From Levilactobacillus zymae (GTDB lineage Bacteria > Bacillota > Bacilli > Lactobacillales > Lactobacillaceae), in assembly GCF_032190635.1 (NCBI RefSeq), contig NZ_JAVLAS010000001.1, positions 1,612,001 to 1,676,000 on the forward strand: a stretch of DNA of 64,000 nt. Direction: 5' to 3'. The position numbers and the translations under genes are program-made. The notes under the pieces are model-generated. The model ran no database searches and was not told the DNA's origin. It saw only the letters and a program-made list of their open reading frames with translations. Numbering within the stretch: the first letter of the stretch is position 1; every line of letters starts with the position of its first letter. This document shows positions 25,565-33,453 of this stretch, piece by piece.

Positions 25565-25735
25565 TTATTTCTTGTAATAATAATTATCTCCTGAGACATC
25601 CCCTGTGTGAATATCTGAGTACGTGAGAAGTTTTAGCGCTTTTTTTCCGTGATGCTTAACCACTTTGTAAACGGTGTTGTAGTCCGTCATTCGCTCGAGA
25701 CCGCCAATTAGCCACTTACCATGTTTTTTATTTTT
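25565..25735 (-). pseudogene. 3' remnant of a gene cut by the IS30 element
   Basis: The last 50-odd codons of a basic protein (KHGKWLIGGLERM ... DVSGDNYYYKK) remain outside the insertion sequence. The frame runs on into the IS end, so a 71-codon open frame with a start inside the IS can be read, but this start has no good ribosome binding site. The original 5' part is not found on the other side of the IS. The remnant is rich in Lys, His and Tyr like the neighbouring secreted proteins, but no clear homology to them is visible. Confidence 0.45.
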
Positions 25736-26772
25736 AAGGCAAATTACAAGTTTAATCCGAACAAGCCCGGAATCTTTCAATGGCAGTCTGTTGATGATGT
25801 ATTTTTAATGGTCGTTGATTAATTAGTTCAAGTGCTGCTAGGATCTCATCAGTCGTTACTTGGCTAAAATTGGTCTTTTTCGGGAAGAACCAGCGTAACC
25901 GTCTATTAAAATATTCATTGGAACCTCGCTCCCATGGTGAATATGGATGGCAAAAATAAACTTTGATCTGATAATCCTGTTCTAAGGCCTGATAATTGGC
26001 AAACTCTTTACCATGATCAACAGTAATGGATTTTACTTGGGGACCGAAGGCCCCCATAAACTTGCCAAAGGCGGTGTTTAGAGCCTTAGCCGTTCTATTA
26101 GGGGCTTTGATGGCCCATAGAAGTCGGGTCTTACGTTCTACGAATGTAACCAGACATGATCGTGACTCACTTCGACTAGAAAGCACCGTATCTACTTCCC
26201 AATGACCAAAAGCTAACCGTTGATTAACAGTTGTTGGCCGTTGTTCGATGGAAGTCCCACTTGTAAATTTCCCACGATTTTCGCTCACTCGGTGCTGGCG
26301 GACATTCCGATTGGGTAGATCAGTCAATTTGAAGGGGAGCCAGCCACGATTAAGCCAATTATAAATTGACGCAGTGCTCAAGTTATAAGCGGCCGCAATG
26401 GTTTCTGGTGACCAGGTTAATCGTAAGTGATTGGTAATTAAAGTCGCTAATGCTGCCGTCAGCATCGAACGACGACCGCAATTCCGCCTTTTGCGATCTG
26501 CATCTTGCTGAGCTAATTCTGGATCATAAGGTTTAACCCGGTCCAACTCATAGCTAATCGTAGCTTTGGCGACGCCTAAGGCGTCAGCCATTACTTGGTA
26601 AGATTTATTCCCCTCATTGACCAGTTGTGCTAGTGCGCCACGTTGAAAACGTGATAAAGTAGATGTACCCAAAGTAATCACTCCCTATATTGGTTGGAAT
26701 TAGCTACTACCATTGTAAGTGATTGCTTTGGGCTTTTTAATTTCTGTTCGGATTAATTATAGAATTTGCCTT
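25736..26772 (-). mobile_element. IS30-family insertion sequence
   Basis: About 1037 bp. The two ends share AAGGCAAATT, then differ for six bases, then share TTAATCCGAACA (25736-25763 and inverted at 26745-26772). One transposase gene fills it. The size, ends and transposase match the IS30 elements widespread in Lactobacillus plantarum and relatives. No target duplication was found next to these ends, so either the ends are set slightly wrong or a later rearrangement removed one flank. Confidence 0.8.
25752..26672 (-). CDS. IS30-family transposase
   Basis: 306 residues from a TTG at 26672, eight bases after AGGGAG; the frame is open from a GTG at 26681 that overlaps this site. The N-terminal helix-turn-helix (YQVMADALGVAKATISYEL) binds the element ends. 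The DDE catalytic triad is visible as Asp in WEVDTVLSS, Asp in ITVDHGKEFANY and Glu in SPWERGSNEYFNRRLRW, with the IS30-type spacing. The frame is intact. The stop codon lies inside the left inverted repeat region. From memory it is very close to transposases of Lactobacillus plantarum; this was not checked by alignment. Confidence 0.93.
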   Translation of the reverse strand: MGTSTLSRFQRGALAQLVNEGNKSYQVMADALGVAKATISYELDRVKPYDPELAQQDADRKRRNCGRRSMLTAALATLITNHLRLTWSPETIAAAYNLSTASIYNWLNRGWLPFKLTDLPNRNVRQHRVSENRGKFTSGTSIEQRPTTVNQRLAFGHWEVDTVLSSRSESRSCLVTFVERKTRLLWAIKAPNRTAKALNTAFGKFMGAFGPQVKSITVDHGKEFANYQALEQDYQIKVYFCHPYSPWERGSNEYFNRRLRWFFPKKTNFSQVTTDEILAALELINQRPLKIHHQQTAIERFRACSD

Positions 26773-27074
26773 GCCTAAAAATTTAATGAAAGAACCCAGT
26801 TGTTTCAATCGAATTTAGGTTCAATAATCTGCAGCATTAAGTTTAATTGCAGATTAAAAACGACCCACCTGTCTTTAATTGAGTATTCGTGTGACATTCG
26901 CCCCGCAACCGCAGTAACCCCCGGTATAGCAACCTTTAACCCCCCTTGGGTGCACTCAAGTTGCGCGAAAATAACTTGCTATTTGCGAAATGCTTTAACT
27001 TAGTTGCTTGTGGGAGCGCTCCCACTAATCGATAGTAGATTTAGAACATTGACTACGGTTAGGAGGAAACGCTC
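26773..27074. other. Intergenic region before the ABC operon
   Basis: No gene is supported in these 302 bases. The left half is AT-rich, next to the IS30 element. The right half carries one striking site, the 16-bp palindrome at 27010-27025, and the ribosome binding site of the ABC gene (AGGAGG at 27060-27065). No clear -35/-10 pair was found. Confidence 0.6.
27010..27025. promoter_or_regulatory. Perfect 16-bp palindrome, LacI-type operator candidate
   Basis: GTGGGAGCGCTCCCAC is a perfect palindrome with a central CG pair, as in LacI-family operators. Its inner 14 bases equal the CebR/CelR box known from actinobacteria. It lies 50 bases before the start of the ABC ATPase gene. No LacI-family gene is in the window. 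Confidence 0.5.
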
Positions 27075-27962
27075 ATGTTAACTGTTCAGCACGTTAAAAC
27101 TTATATTCGGCGAAGACCCATTGTCAAAGACATCACCTTTACGATTGCCCCCGGCAGCATCGTGGGCTTAATTGGGCCTAACGGGGCCGGCAAAACTACG
27201 CTGATGAAAACGATTCTAGGATTGACCAAGTTTAGTGGCACCATTCAGATCGCCCAAGCTCCGGTCACCGAAACGGACCACCAGGCATTGCGGCGTGTAG
27301 GCGCCCTCATTGAACACCCCGCCATCTACCCCTTTTTGACCGGACTGCAAAATTTAGAACTTTACTCCCAGGACCCGACCGACCGGCAACAACTAATTAC
27401 CACACTAGGAATGGACAGTTATATTCGGCAAAAAGCCAAGGGGTATTCTCTAGGGATGAAACAGAAGCTGGGGATTGCCATTGCCTTTCTTAACCACCCC
27501 CAATTGATCATTCTCGACGAACCTATGAACGGTCTCGACGTTGAAGCCACCATTGGCGTCCGCCAACTCATTCACCAATACGCCGCTCAGGGAACGGCCT
27601 TCCTGATCTCCAGCCACATTTTAAGCGAGCTCCAGCGGGTGATGACCCAGGTCATTCTGATCAATCACGGCCAACTCATCGTCAATCAACCCCTGGACCA
27701 GTTTAATCAATTGCATCATCAGAACTACCAATTTCGCACTACCGCCCCGCAGCAGACACGTCAACTGCTGGAAGCCCAACGGATTTCATTCACAACTCAC
27801 CAGTCCTATTTCTCCGTGCGCCGGGAAACCATCTTTGCGCTACAGGACCTGCTGGCCACCCACCACATCTACTTAGAAGAATTAGCCCCCGTTGAGCGTA
27901 ACTTGGAACAAACGGTAGTCGCCATTTTGGCGCAACAACGGGAGGCCGCTCATGAAAACTAG
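27075..27962 (+). CDS. ABC transporter ATP-binding protein (ABC-2 exporter type)
   Basis: 295 residues. Cytosolic ATPase of an exporter whose two permeases follow. Walker A GPNGAGKTT (about 36-44), signature YSLGMKQKLGIA (the SLGMKQ form usual in bacitracin and lantibiotic exporters of the BcrA type), Walker B LIILDEPMNGLD, and the switch His in ISSHILSEL. A C-terminal domain of about 80 residues follows the ATPase core. TTAGGAGG precedes the ATG. Its end overlaps the first permease by 11 bp. With an XRE regulator at the end of the operon, a role in sensing or exporting an antimicrobial peptide or another envelope-active compound is likely but not shown. Confidence 0.92.
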   Translation: MLTVQHVKTYIRRRPIVKDITFTIAPGSIVGLIGPNGAGKTTLMKTILGLTKFSGTIQIAQAPVTETDHQALRRVGALIEHPAIYPFLTGLQNLELYSQDPTDRQQLITTLGMDSYIRQKAKGYSLGMKQKLGIAIAFLNHPQLIILDEPMNGLDVEATIGVRQLIHQYAAQGTAFLISSHILSELQRVMTQVILINHGQLIVNQPLDQFNQLHHQNYQFRTTAPQQTRQLLEAQRISFTTHQSYFSVRRETIFALQDLLATHHIYLEELAPVERNLEQTVVAILAQQREAAHEN

Positions 27963-28710
27963 CCTCAAAGAAGAACTGTTCAAGTTCACGCGGCAAAAAA
28001 CGCCCGTTTACGGCCTACTCACCTTACTGGTGCTCATGAGCTATAGTGCTTTGACTGCGCCGATTACCCCCACGCAACTCATTTTCGAATTTGGGGCCGT
28101 TCAGTGGGTCACGATTATTATGATTGCCGTTAGTTCAGCGTTTCTGGCAATGGAATACCGCCAGCACACGATTATCCTACTAGTCGCTAAACATCCACGG
28201 CGATTCCAAGTTTATCTGGCTAAGCTACTGGTGCTTTGGCTCTACAGTCTTGTCCTCACGGGACTGGCGACAATGTTTACGGTCGTCCTTAAAACAATCT
28301 TTGTGGGTCACCGCTACGGGTGGTTCCACCCCGTCGCCCATCACCAGACGCTTTTCGCGTTATTAAGCGGTAACGTGTTGGGGACACTCCTCTATACGTT
28401 ATTCATCGTCGCCCTGTCCTTACTATTAACTACCCTCGTTAAAAGTAACGCGATTGTGATTGGCATCGGGCTGACGCTGGGGTTCATGGGCGCGGGCTTT
28501 TCGGTGGCTTTTATGCACGCCTTTGCCGCCCAAGTAGCCCTGATTCGGTGGAACCCGCTGAATATGATTTTTATTACCCAACAATTAGCCAACCCGCCCT
28601 ACGCAGCCATTTCACACCTCAGTAACGGGCAGGTGATCAGCGGCACCCTGCTGTATACCGTGGCCTTTATCTTGATTGGGTACTGGCTATTTAAAAAACG
28701 GCCAGTTTAG
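27952..28710 (+). CDS. ABC-2 type permease 1
   Basis: 252 residues with about six hydrophobic helices (for example YGLLTLLVLMSYSAL, VTIIMIAVSSAFLAM, ALSLLLTTLVKSNAIVIGIGLTLGF) and no enzymatic motif. The pattern, an N-terminal cytosolic stretch then paired helices with EYRQHT after the second, is that of BcrB-like ABC-2 permeases. Its start overlaps the ATPase gene by 11 bp, with GGGAGG before the ATG. Together with the second permease it would form the membrane pore of a heterodimeric exporter. The substrate is unknown. Confidence 0.88.
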   Translation: MKTSLKEELFKFTRQKTPVYGLLTLLVLMSYSALTAPITPTQLIFEFGAVQWVTIIMIAVSSAFLAMEYRQHTIILLVAKHPRRFQVYLAKLLVLWLYSLVLTGLATMFTVVLKTIFVGHRYGWFHPVAHHQTLFALLSGNVLGTLLYTLFIVALSLLLTTLVKSNAIVIGIGLTLGFMGAGFSVAFMHAFAAQVALIRWNPLNMIFITQQLANPPYAAISHLSNGQVISGTLLYTVAFILIGYWLFKKRPV

Positions 28711-28735
28711 ATCGACCGTTAGGAGGGAAATTCAA

Positions 28736-29500
28736 ATGCGACTCAGTTTACAACAGGAGTTTTACAAGCTCCGCCACCGCAAAATCGTTTGGCTAGCGCC
28801 CATCATTCTCCTCGTTCTGATGGTCATGACCGGCTACACAATAGGGTATAATGAAACTAAATTGTCAATGGCCACTAGTTACGATGCCCCTGATTGGCTC
28901 ATGCTGATCTTAGTCGTGGTCGGCGCCACTACCTTCTCCATGGAATTTCAAAATCACGCCATCTTAACTTTACTGTACAAGGCGCCCGCCAAACGAGACG
29001 TGTACCTCGCCAAATACATCGTCATTCTGGGGTACAACGTTTTCCTGCACGGCGTTGCTATCTTATGGACAATGCTCCTGTGCCAAACGCCCCTTAATCG
29101 CCCCGTCGCTTGGTCAACCGTCTACCTTTACCACCAGCCGCTCTGGGAAAACCTGCTCAAAACCATGGCGGTAGACGTTGTGACCACCACCTTGATCATT
29201 AGCCTAATTTTTCTGCTCTCGTGCCTGATTAATAATAATGCAGTCGTCATTAGCGTGAGTCTACTCGTGGTCTTTATGGGCCAGTTTGTGTCGTCTAATC
29301 TGCTGATGGCCAACCGGGGCGTATGGTTGTTGCGCTGGAATCCCTTTAACATGACCAACTTAACGCGGGAGTACTACAACTACACCACCTATTACGCCAC
29401 CAGTCACCTGCAAAACTCACAACTTTTACTAGGTACCTTACTTTACACGGGGCTCTTTGTCGTGAGTGGGTATCTCATCTTTAGAAAAAAGCGTTTTTAA
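28736..29500 (+). CDS. ABC-2 type permease 2
   Basis: 254 residues from the ATG at 28736, which follows TTAGGAGGG; the open frame begins 20 codons earlier inside the previous gene, without a ribosome binding site. It has about six hydrophobic helices and is related to the first permease: both keep a short Lys/Arg-rich N-terminus, EFQNHAI / EYRQHTI after the second helix, LRWNPFNM / IRWNPLNM before the last, and a final basic tail. It is the paralogous half of the pore. The XRE regulator gene starts 20 bp downstream. Confidence 0.88.
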   Translation: MRLSLQQEFYKLRHRKIVWLAPIILLVLMVMTGYTIGYNETKLSMATSYDAPDWLMLILVVVGATTFSMEFQNHAILTLLYKAPAKRDVYLAKYIVILGYNVFLHGVAILWTMLLCQTPLNRPVAWSTVYLYHQPLWENLLKTMAVDVVTTTLIISLIFLLSCLINNNAVVISVSLLVVFMGQFVSSNLLMANRGVWLLRWNPFNMTNLTREYYNYTTYYATSHLQNSQLLLGTLLYTGLFVVSGYLIFRKKRF

Positions 29501-29520
29501 CGCCGCCGGAGGTTATCACC

Positions 29521-29901
29521 ATGAATCAATTTCCCCAACAACTCAAAAAACTTAGAAAAGCCACGAATACTACCCAGGACGACCTAGCTAGTCAGTTATT
29601 CGTGACCCGCCAGGCCATTTCCAAATGGGAATCCGGAGACTCCACGCCCGACCTGACAAACCTGATCAAGTTAACCGATATCTTTAACGTCAGCCTCGAC
29701 ACACTAGTTTTTGGTCGTGACGAGCAGGACTCAAAGGTCGATACGAGTGAATTCGTATTCGATCCCAAGCGGAACCGTTACGTGCGCCGGTTCGGCAACA
29801 TGAACTTTTGGGATTTTTTGGCCGGTTATTGGTGGGTCCTAGTGATTCTGGCTTTTATCATCGGATTCTTTTCAATCTTCTGGGCGGCGTCGATACATTA
29901 A
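29521..29901 (+). CDS. XRE-family regulator with a C-terminal membrane segment
   Basis: 126 residues. Residues 6-60 form a Cro/CI-type helix-turn-helix (LRKATNTTQDDLASQLFVTRQAISKWESGDSTPDLTNLIKLTDIFNVSLDTLV). A single hydrophobic helix, FLAGYWWVLVILAFIIGFFSIFWA, ends the protein, so the regulator is probably tethered to the membrane, where it could read the state of the exporter. GCCGGAGG precedes the ATG. As the last gene of the operon it is the obvious candidate regulator of the exporter. Such one-component membrane-bound XRE proteins beside ABC-2 exporters are common in Firmicutes but rarely studied. Confidence 0.88.
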   Translation: MNQFPQQLKKLRKATNTTQDDLASQLFVTRQAISKWESGDSTPDLTNLIKLTDIFNVSLDTLVFGRDEQDSKVDTSEFVFDPKRNRYVRRFGNMNFWDFLAGYWWVLVILAFIIGFFSIFWAASIH

Positions 29902-29910
29902 CTCCCGTCC

Positions 29911-30165
29911 TCACATCACCCAAAACCAGGGGAACAACAGAAACCGCCACAGCACACACCCTAACGTATCCCCGTATGCCGGTTCCAACTTTTCTCGCTG
30001 GTTCTCGAGGGTGACGGCCGGAAAGCCAATAAGGAAAAACAATGTGCCAGAAATCCTGGTGTTACTGTTCAACCGCCAAAGGTCGGCAATGACCCAGATC
30101 AACGTAATCACGTAAACCAGCCGAACGCCCCACAACAGGCCTTTAATCTTAGTCAGCGCGTTCAT
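29911..30165 (-). CDS. Small membrane protein, function unknown
   Basis: 84 residues. Two hydrophobic segments are visible, GLLWGVRLVYVITLIWVIADLW and TLFFLIGFPAVTL, with a third weaker one at the C-terminus (CVLWRFLLFPWFWVM). AAGGGGG precedes the ATG at a suitable distance, which is the main support for it being a gene. It converges with the XRE regulator gene, only nine bases away, with no clear terminator between them. I do not recognise the family. Confidence 0.55.
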   Translation of the reverse strand: MNALTKIKGLLWGVRLVYVITLIWVIADLWRLNSNTRISGTLFFLIGFPAVTLENQREKLEPAYGDTLGCVLWRFLLFPWFWVM

Positions 30166-30215
30166 GGTGCCATCCCCCTTCTAGATCCAGCATACCGAAA
30201 GTTACCGACCAACGC

Positions 30216-30256
30216 AAAACGCCTCTCAGGTACAATGATGTCATCTGGGAGGCGCT
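30216..30256. terminator. Terminator-like hairpin
   Basis: CGCCTCTCAG and CTGGGAGGCG form a stem with a long loop and T residues on the minus-strand side (GTTTTGCG). It lies between two minus-strand genes and may be a second terminator for the hydrolase gene. Confidence 0.45.
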
Positions 30257-30294
30257 TTGCTCTCTAATTGTTGCTATCACAAACCGAACCGACT

Positions 30295-30330
30295 AAAAAA
30301 GCGGACCCCGCAATTAATTTGCGAGGCCCG
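30295..30330 (-). terminator. Terminator of the lipoprotein hydrolase gene
   Basis: On the minus strand a 12-bp stem with G-T pairs (30330-30319 with 30313-30302) is followed by six T residues (complement of 30295-30300). Confidence 0.75.
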
Positions 30331-30339
30331 ATTCTTTAA

Positions 30340-31206
30340 CTACTTTTGCCACAAGAACTTAATCAATAAGCGGTTGACCTGGGCGTTATCGTGTAACTTA
30401 CTATGCTGGGCGTTGGCCCCCACGATGCGGCGTTCCTGATACGACTTAGCCCGGTCGGCCACCAGATAACGCAGCGACTTGGACGACGCGTTGCTGACGC
30501 GTCCGTCCGAATGGGTGCCGTTGTTCAGGTCGCCATAAATGTTGAGTACCCGGGTCTGGCGCGGATAGCGTTGCCGCAACGCCAGTAATTGCTGGTAGTC
30601 GCGGTCCATCTTCGTGGGTTTCCCCGCCGCCGTTAATTTCATCCGGTTGGGCTCGTCGTTCATCCCCAGGATGCCGTTAAAATGTCCGGCGATGTCGACC
30701 TGCCGCTGCAGTTGTGGCAAGTGACTATTCTGCGCGTTCTTCAGCAGGTAAAAGGCCATGGCCATGTTGCCCATCGAGTGCCCCACCAGGTTGAACCGGG
30801 TGATGTGGTAGGTTTTCTGTAACCCGGTGATCACGTTTTTGGCCCAATTAGCCGTGGTTTGATAATCGCCATCGCGGTTAGCCGTGAATTGGACCGCCAC
30901 GATGGGATGATAGTCACCGGCCTGAAACCGACCGCGCCAGCTGACGTGACCGTCCTTAGCGACGGTGGCGTGCAGGACGGTGCGGGTCACCCCAGCCTTT
31001 TGCGCGGCGCGAATCATCGGCATCTCGGCGTTGGCACTACTCCCATACCCGTGAAAGAACAAGGTTGGGACGTATTTGGCCCCGTCGAGTTTAGTGGTGC
31101 TGGCTTGCGGGCCCGTTTTCCCCCGCGCCGCACACCCCCCTAACACCAGTAACATCAACATTCCCAGGCCGAGCCAGAAACGGCGGTCGCGTAATCGTGA
31201 TAACAT
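30340..31206 (-). CDS. Lipoprotein alpha/beta hydrolase (DUF915-like)
   Basis: 288 residues from the ATG at 31206, which follows AGGGGAG; the frame is open 19 codons further up. The N-terminus is a lipoprotein signal: RLRDRR, a hydrophobic stretch, and the lipobox LVLGGC, so the protein should be lipid-anchored outside the cell. The hydrolase shows the oxyanion motif FFHGYGSS, nucleophile Ser in LVGHSMGNMA, Asp in NIYGDLNNGTHSDG and a C-terminal His in NAQHSKLHDN. This matches the DUF915 hydrolases common in lactobacilli, whose substrates are unknown. It is monocistronic with its own terminator. Confidence 0.85.
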   Translation of the reverse strand: MLSRLRDRRFWLGLGMLMLLVLGGCAARGKTGPQASTTKLDGAKYVPTLFFHGYGSSANAEMPMIRAAQKAGVTRTVLHATVAKDGHVSWRGRFQAGDYHPIVAVQFTANRDGDYQTTANWAKNVITGLQKTYHITRFNLVGHSMGNMAMAFYLLKNAQNSHLPQLQRQVDIAGHFNGILGMNDEPNRMKLTAAGKPTKMDRDYQQLLALRQRYPRQTRVLNIYGDLNNGTHSDGRVSNASSKSLRYLVADRAKSYQERRIVGANAQHSKLHDNAQVNRLLIKFLWQK

Positions 31207-31533
31207 CGTGACGATGACTCCCCTCACCATTAATTTATTCATTTTAGTATACGGCGAATTCAATCGGGCGTCACGCTATCACCCCTGCTAGTGTTATTTT
31301 GAAAAATTCTCAGTTAGTCCCCCGTGAATGGGTAACCGGTCTCGGGGATGGGCCCAGAATGGTAATGACCATGCAAGATCGTCTAACGTTAATCCGGTCG
31401 ATCTTTCTGTTGGTCGCCATGGCGTCGTTCGCCCACCTACGTGAAAAACTAACTGCCACAAGCTTCTGACGGCCAATCTGTTCCCTAATTTGATGGGACG
31501 TGGATCGGCCTTTTTACTTATCTGCAATGGCCC
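31207..31533. other. Intergenic region without a supported gene
   Basis: A 77-codon minus-strand frame (31294-31527) lacks a ribosome binding site and has an unnatural composition. AGTATA at 31246-31251 could be the -10 box (TATACT on the minus strand) of the hydrolase gene. Nothing else is visible. Confidence 0.5.
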
Positions 31534-32385
31534 TCACAGGGTAGCCGTTAAAATACTCCCCGCTACAATCAGCACCAAGCCGCTAACGGTCAGTCGTAAC
31601 TCCCGGGAACTCTTCTTTTCGTGGAGAATGAAGATGGCCCCTAAGGTCGAAACCACCACGCTCAGCTGGGTGATCACGAAGACCGTGGCGATACCAGCCG
31701 CCTGGGCCGCAAAAATGTAGGCCAGTGATGACAGGCCAAAGACCAACCCAATCAAGCCGTTGCCCCAACTGGCCGGTTCGGCGAAAGCTCGCCCCTTAGT
31801 TTGCCAGAAGACGTAGACTAACGCCCCACACAAGATTCCCAGCATCTCGGGAAAGAAGAGTTGAATTCCCGCGGCATGGATCGTTTTGGGTAAGGCGCTG
31901 TAGGCCCAATACCCGATGGTGGTCGGCACTAAAATTGCCAACCCGGACATTAACGAAGATCGCCCTGTGCTTTTAGTGTCCGTGATCGCGGTTAGCGCGA
32001 CCCCCGCCACCACTAAAATGATGGCGATGGTCCCCAGTAACCGGGCGGTGGTCCCGGCCCATTCGCCAAAAATCAACACCCCGATCAGCGACGTACCGAC
32101 GATTTGCAAGCCCGTGGAAATGGGCATGGTGCGGGTCACCCCGATGCGGGTGAAGGCTACGAACTGTCCGACTTCGCCCCAGGCCCACAGGAAGCCCGCT
32201 GCAAAGCTCAACCAAAAGTTCAGCCCGTGAACGCTCCCCGCCAAGAGTCCCACCAGCACACCGACCAGGCCGGCCCCCATTCCAGTACCTAGAATCTGAT
32301 TGGTAGGGCTACCCCCAACTTTGCGAGCAATCAGCGGTTGTATCCCCCAACCCAGTGCCGGAATTAATGCCATTAGAATTCCCAT
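31534..32385 (-). CDS. Sugar uptake permease (GlcU/RbsU, GRP family)
   Basis: 283 residues from an ATG at 32385; the frame is open 12 codons further but the family begins MGILMALIPALGWG as here. Ten hydrophobic helices fill the protein, in the two five-helix halves typical of drug/metabolite-type transporters. GRP-family members bring in glucose or ribose with a proton, without phosphorylation. The motif GWGIQPLIARKVGG in helix 1 and the block FLWAWGEVGQFVAFTRIGVTRTMPIST are characteristic. It is divergent from a DeoR-family regulator, which suggests that this regulator controls it. Whether the sugar is glucose, ribose or another cannot be decided. Confidence 0.88.
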   Translation of the reverse strand: MGILMALIPALGWGIQPLIARKVGGSPTNQILGTGMGAGLVGVLVGLLAGSVHGLNFWLSFAAGFLWAWGEVGQFVAFTRIGVTRTMPISTGLQIVGTSLIGVLIFGEWAGTTARLLGTIAIILVVAGVALTAITDTKSTGRSSLMSGLAILVPTTIGYWAYSALPKTIHAAGIQLFFPEMLGILCGALVYVFWQTKGRAFAEPASWGNGLIGLVFGLSSLAYIFAAQAAGIATVFVITQLSVVVSTLGAIFILHEKKSSRELRLTVSGLVLIVAGSILTATL

Positions 32386-32474
32386 ACACCCACACACCCT
32401 TTCTGCAGCGTCACCACTCAATACCTATGCTATTTTTTCCATTAACCAATGACCTGATTAGACTTTCAAGATCC

Positions 32475-32503
32475 ACTATAACCTGACTTCTGCGGCGTCC
32501 CAA
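32475..32503 (-). promoter_or_regulatory. Promoter of the sugar permease gene
   Basis: On the minus strand TTGGGA (32498-32503), 17 bp and TATAGT (32475-32480). The leader to the start codon would be about 85 bases. Confidence 0.55.
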
Positions 32504-32603
32504 CTAACGCGGGGTTAAAAACGACACAAAAGAAACCTGCCAAATTAACAAAAAATCGCATTTTCCGCTCCCATTTTGTTGGTTGGGTAATGAGGGCTAG
32601 TAT

Positions 32604-32632
32604 TTGCATTTAAGTCATAATAAGCTATTATG
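32604..32632 (+). promoter_or_regulatory. Promoter and likely operator of the DeoR-family gene
   Basis: TTGCAT (32604-32609), a 16-bp spacer and TATTAT (32626-32631). A perfect inverted repeat, CATAATA-AGC-TATTATG (32616-32632), covers the -10 box, so a bound regulator would shut the promoter. Confidence 0.6.
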
Positions 32633-32670
32633 TAATAAACGCTTAATTTGATGCAAAGAAGATGATTTTA

Positions 32671-33453
32671 ATGACCCAAAAATCCCGCCTCGCCCAAATC
32701 ATGACCCACTTGCAGCAACGCCAAACGCTTAGCCTCCACGATATCATGGCCCTCACCGGCACCTCCCGGGACACCGCCCGCCGCGACATCATCAAGTTGG
32801 CCGATAGCCAGTTAGCCGAACGCAACTACGGCGGCATCAGCCTGCCCAACACCTTTAATAAGCTGGACCAGTACCTGGACCGGCAAAACGACCTGCTGAC
32901 GATCAAGCGCGCCTTGGCAAAACGGGCCAGCACCCTGTTAGCCGGCCAACGGTTACTGTTTCTCGACGTTTCGTCCACGGTGACCTGTCTCCCCCAATAC
33001 CTGACTACTAAATCCGCGGCTCCCGGCCTACTGGTCACCAATTCGCTCGACGTGGCCGACCAAGCCCTGCGCCATGCCGCCTACCGCACGCGCATTCTGG
33101 GCGGGCCGCTCAACGCCGAACAGCGGTGCGTTCAGGGCCCCGATAGCATTTTAGACCTCACCAAGTTTCATTTTGAGACGGCGGTGTTGAGTTGCGCGGG
33201 TTTGACGGCTGACGGGGTGTACTACGCCTACGAAGACGACATCGCCGTGAAGGCCGCCCTCAAGCAACAAAGCACGCAGCTCATGTTACTGGTGGACCAC
33301 ACTAAAGTGAACGTGACCCACAACTTTCGGCTCTTTAAGCCCAGCGACTTCGCCACCATCGTGACCGACCAACCCTTACCGGCCGAAATTGCCGCCCAGA
33401 TTCCGGCGGACCGGTTGGTGGTCCTTGAAGGAGGAACTACTAATCATGACTGA
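32671..33453 (+). CDS. DeoR-family transcriptional regulator
   Basis: 260 residues from the ATG at 32671, which is properly spaced from AAGAAG; the ATG at 32662 is too close to it. Residues 5-60 are the DeoR winged helix-turn-helix (RLAQIMTHLQQRQTLSLHDIMALTGTSRDTARRDIIKLA). The C-terminal part is the sugar-phosphate-sensing domain with LFLDVSSTVTCLPQYL and the block VTNSLDVADQALR, GGPLNAEQRCVQGPDSI. The operator-like dyad over its own promoter suggests autoregulation, and the divergent sugar permease is a likely second target. The inducer is presumably a sugar phosphate. Its end overlaps the Nudix gene by eight bases. Confidence 0.9.
   Translation: MTQKSRLAQIMTHLQQRQTLSLHDIMALTGTSRDTARRDIIKLADSQLAERNYGGISLPNTFNKLDQYLDRQNDLLTIKRALAKRASTLLAGQRLLFLDVSSTVTCLPQYLTTKSAAPGLLVTNSLDVADQALRHAAYRTRILGGPLNAEQRCVQGPDSILDLTKFHFETAVLSCAGLTADGVYYAYEDDIAVKAALKQQSTQLMLLVDHTKVNVTHNFRLFKPSDFATIVTDQPLPAEIAAQIPADRLVVLEGGTTNHD

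Noticed and set aside
16563..26772. Composite transposon formed by the ISL3 and IS30 elements
   Set aside because: The two elements belong to different families with different ends and enclose core genes (topA, dprA, rnhB, rbgA); each is a separate insertion.
31294..31527. 77-codon minus-strand frame after the lipoprotein hydrolase
   Set aside because: No ribosome binding site, unnatural composition and no motif.
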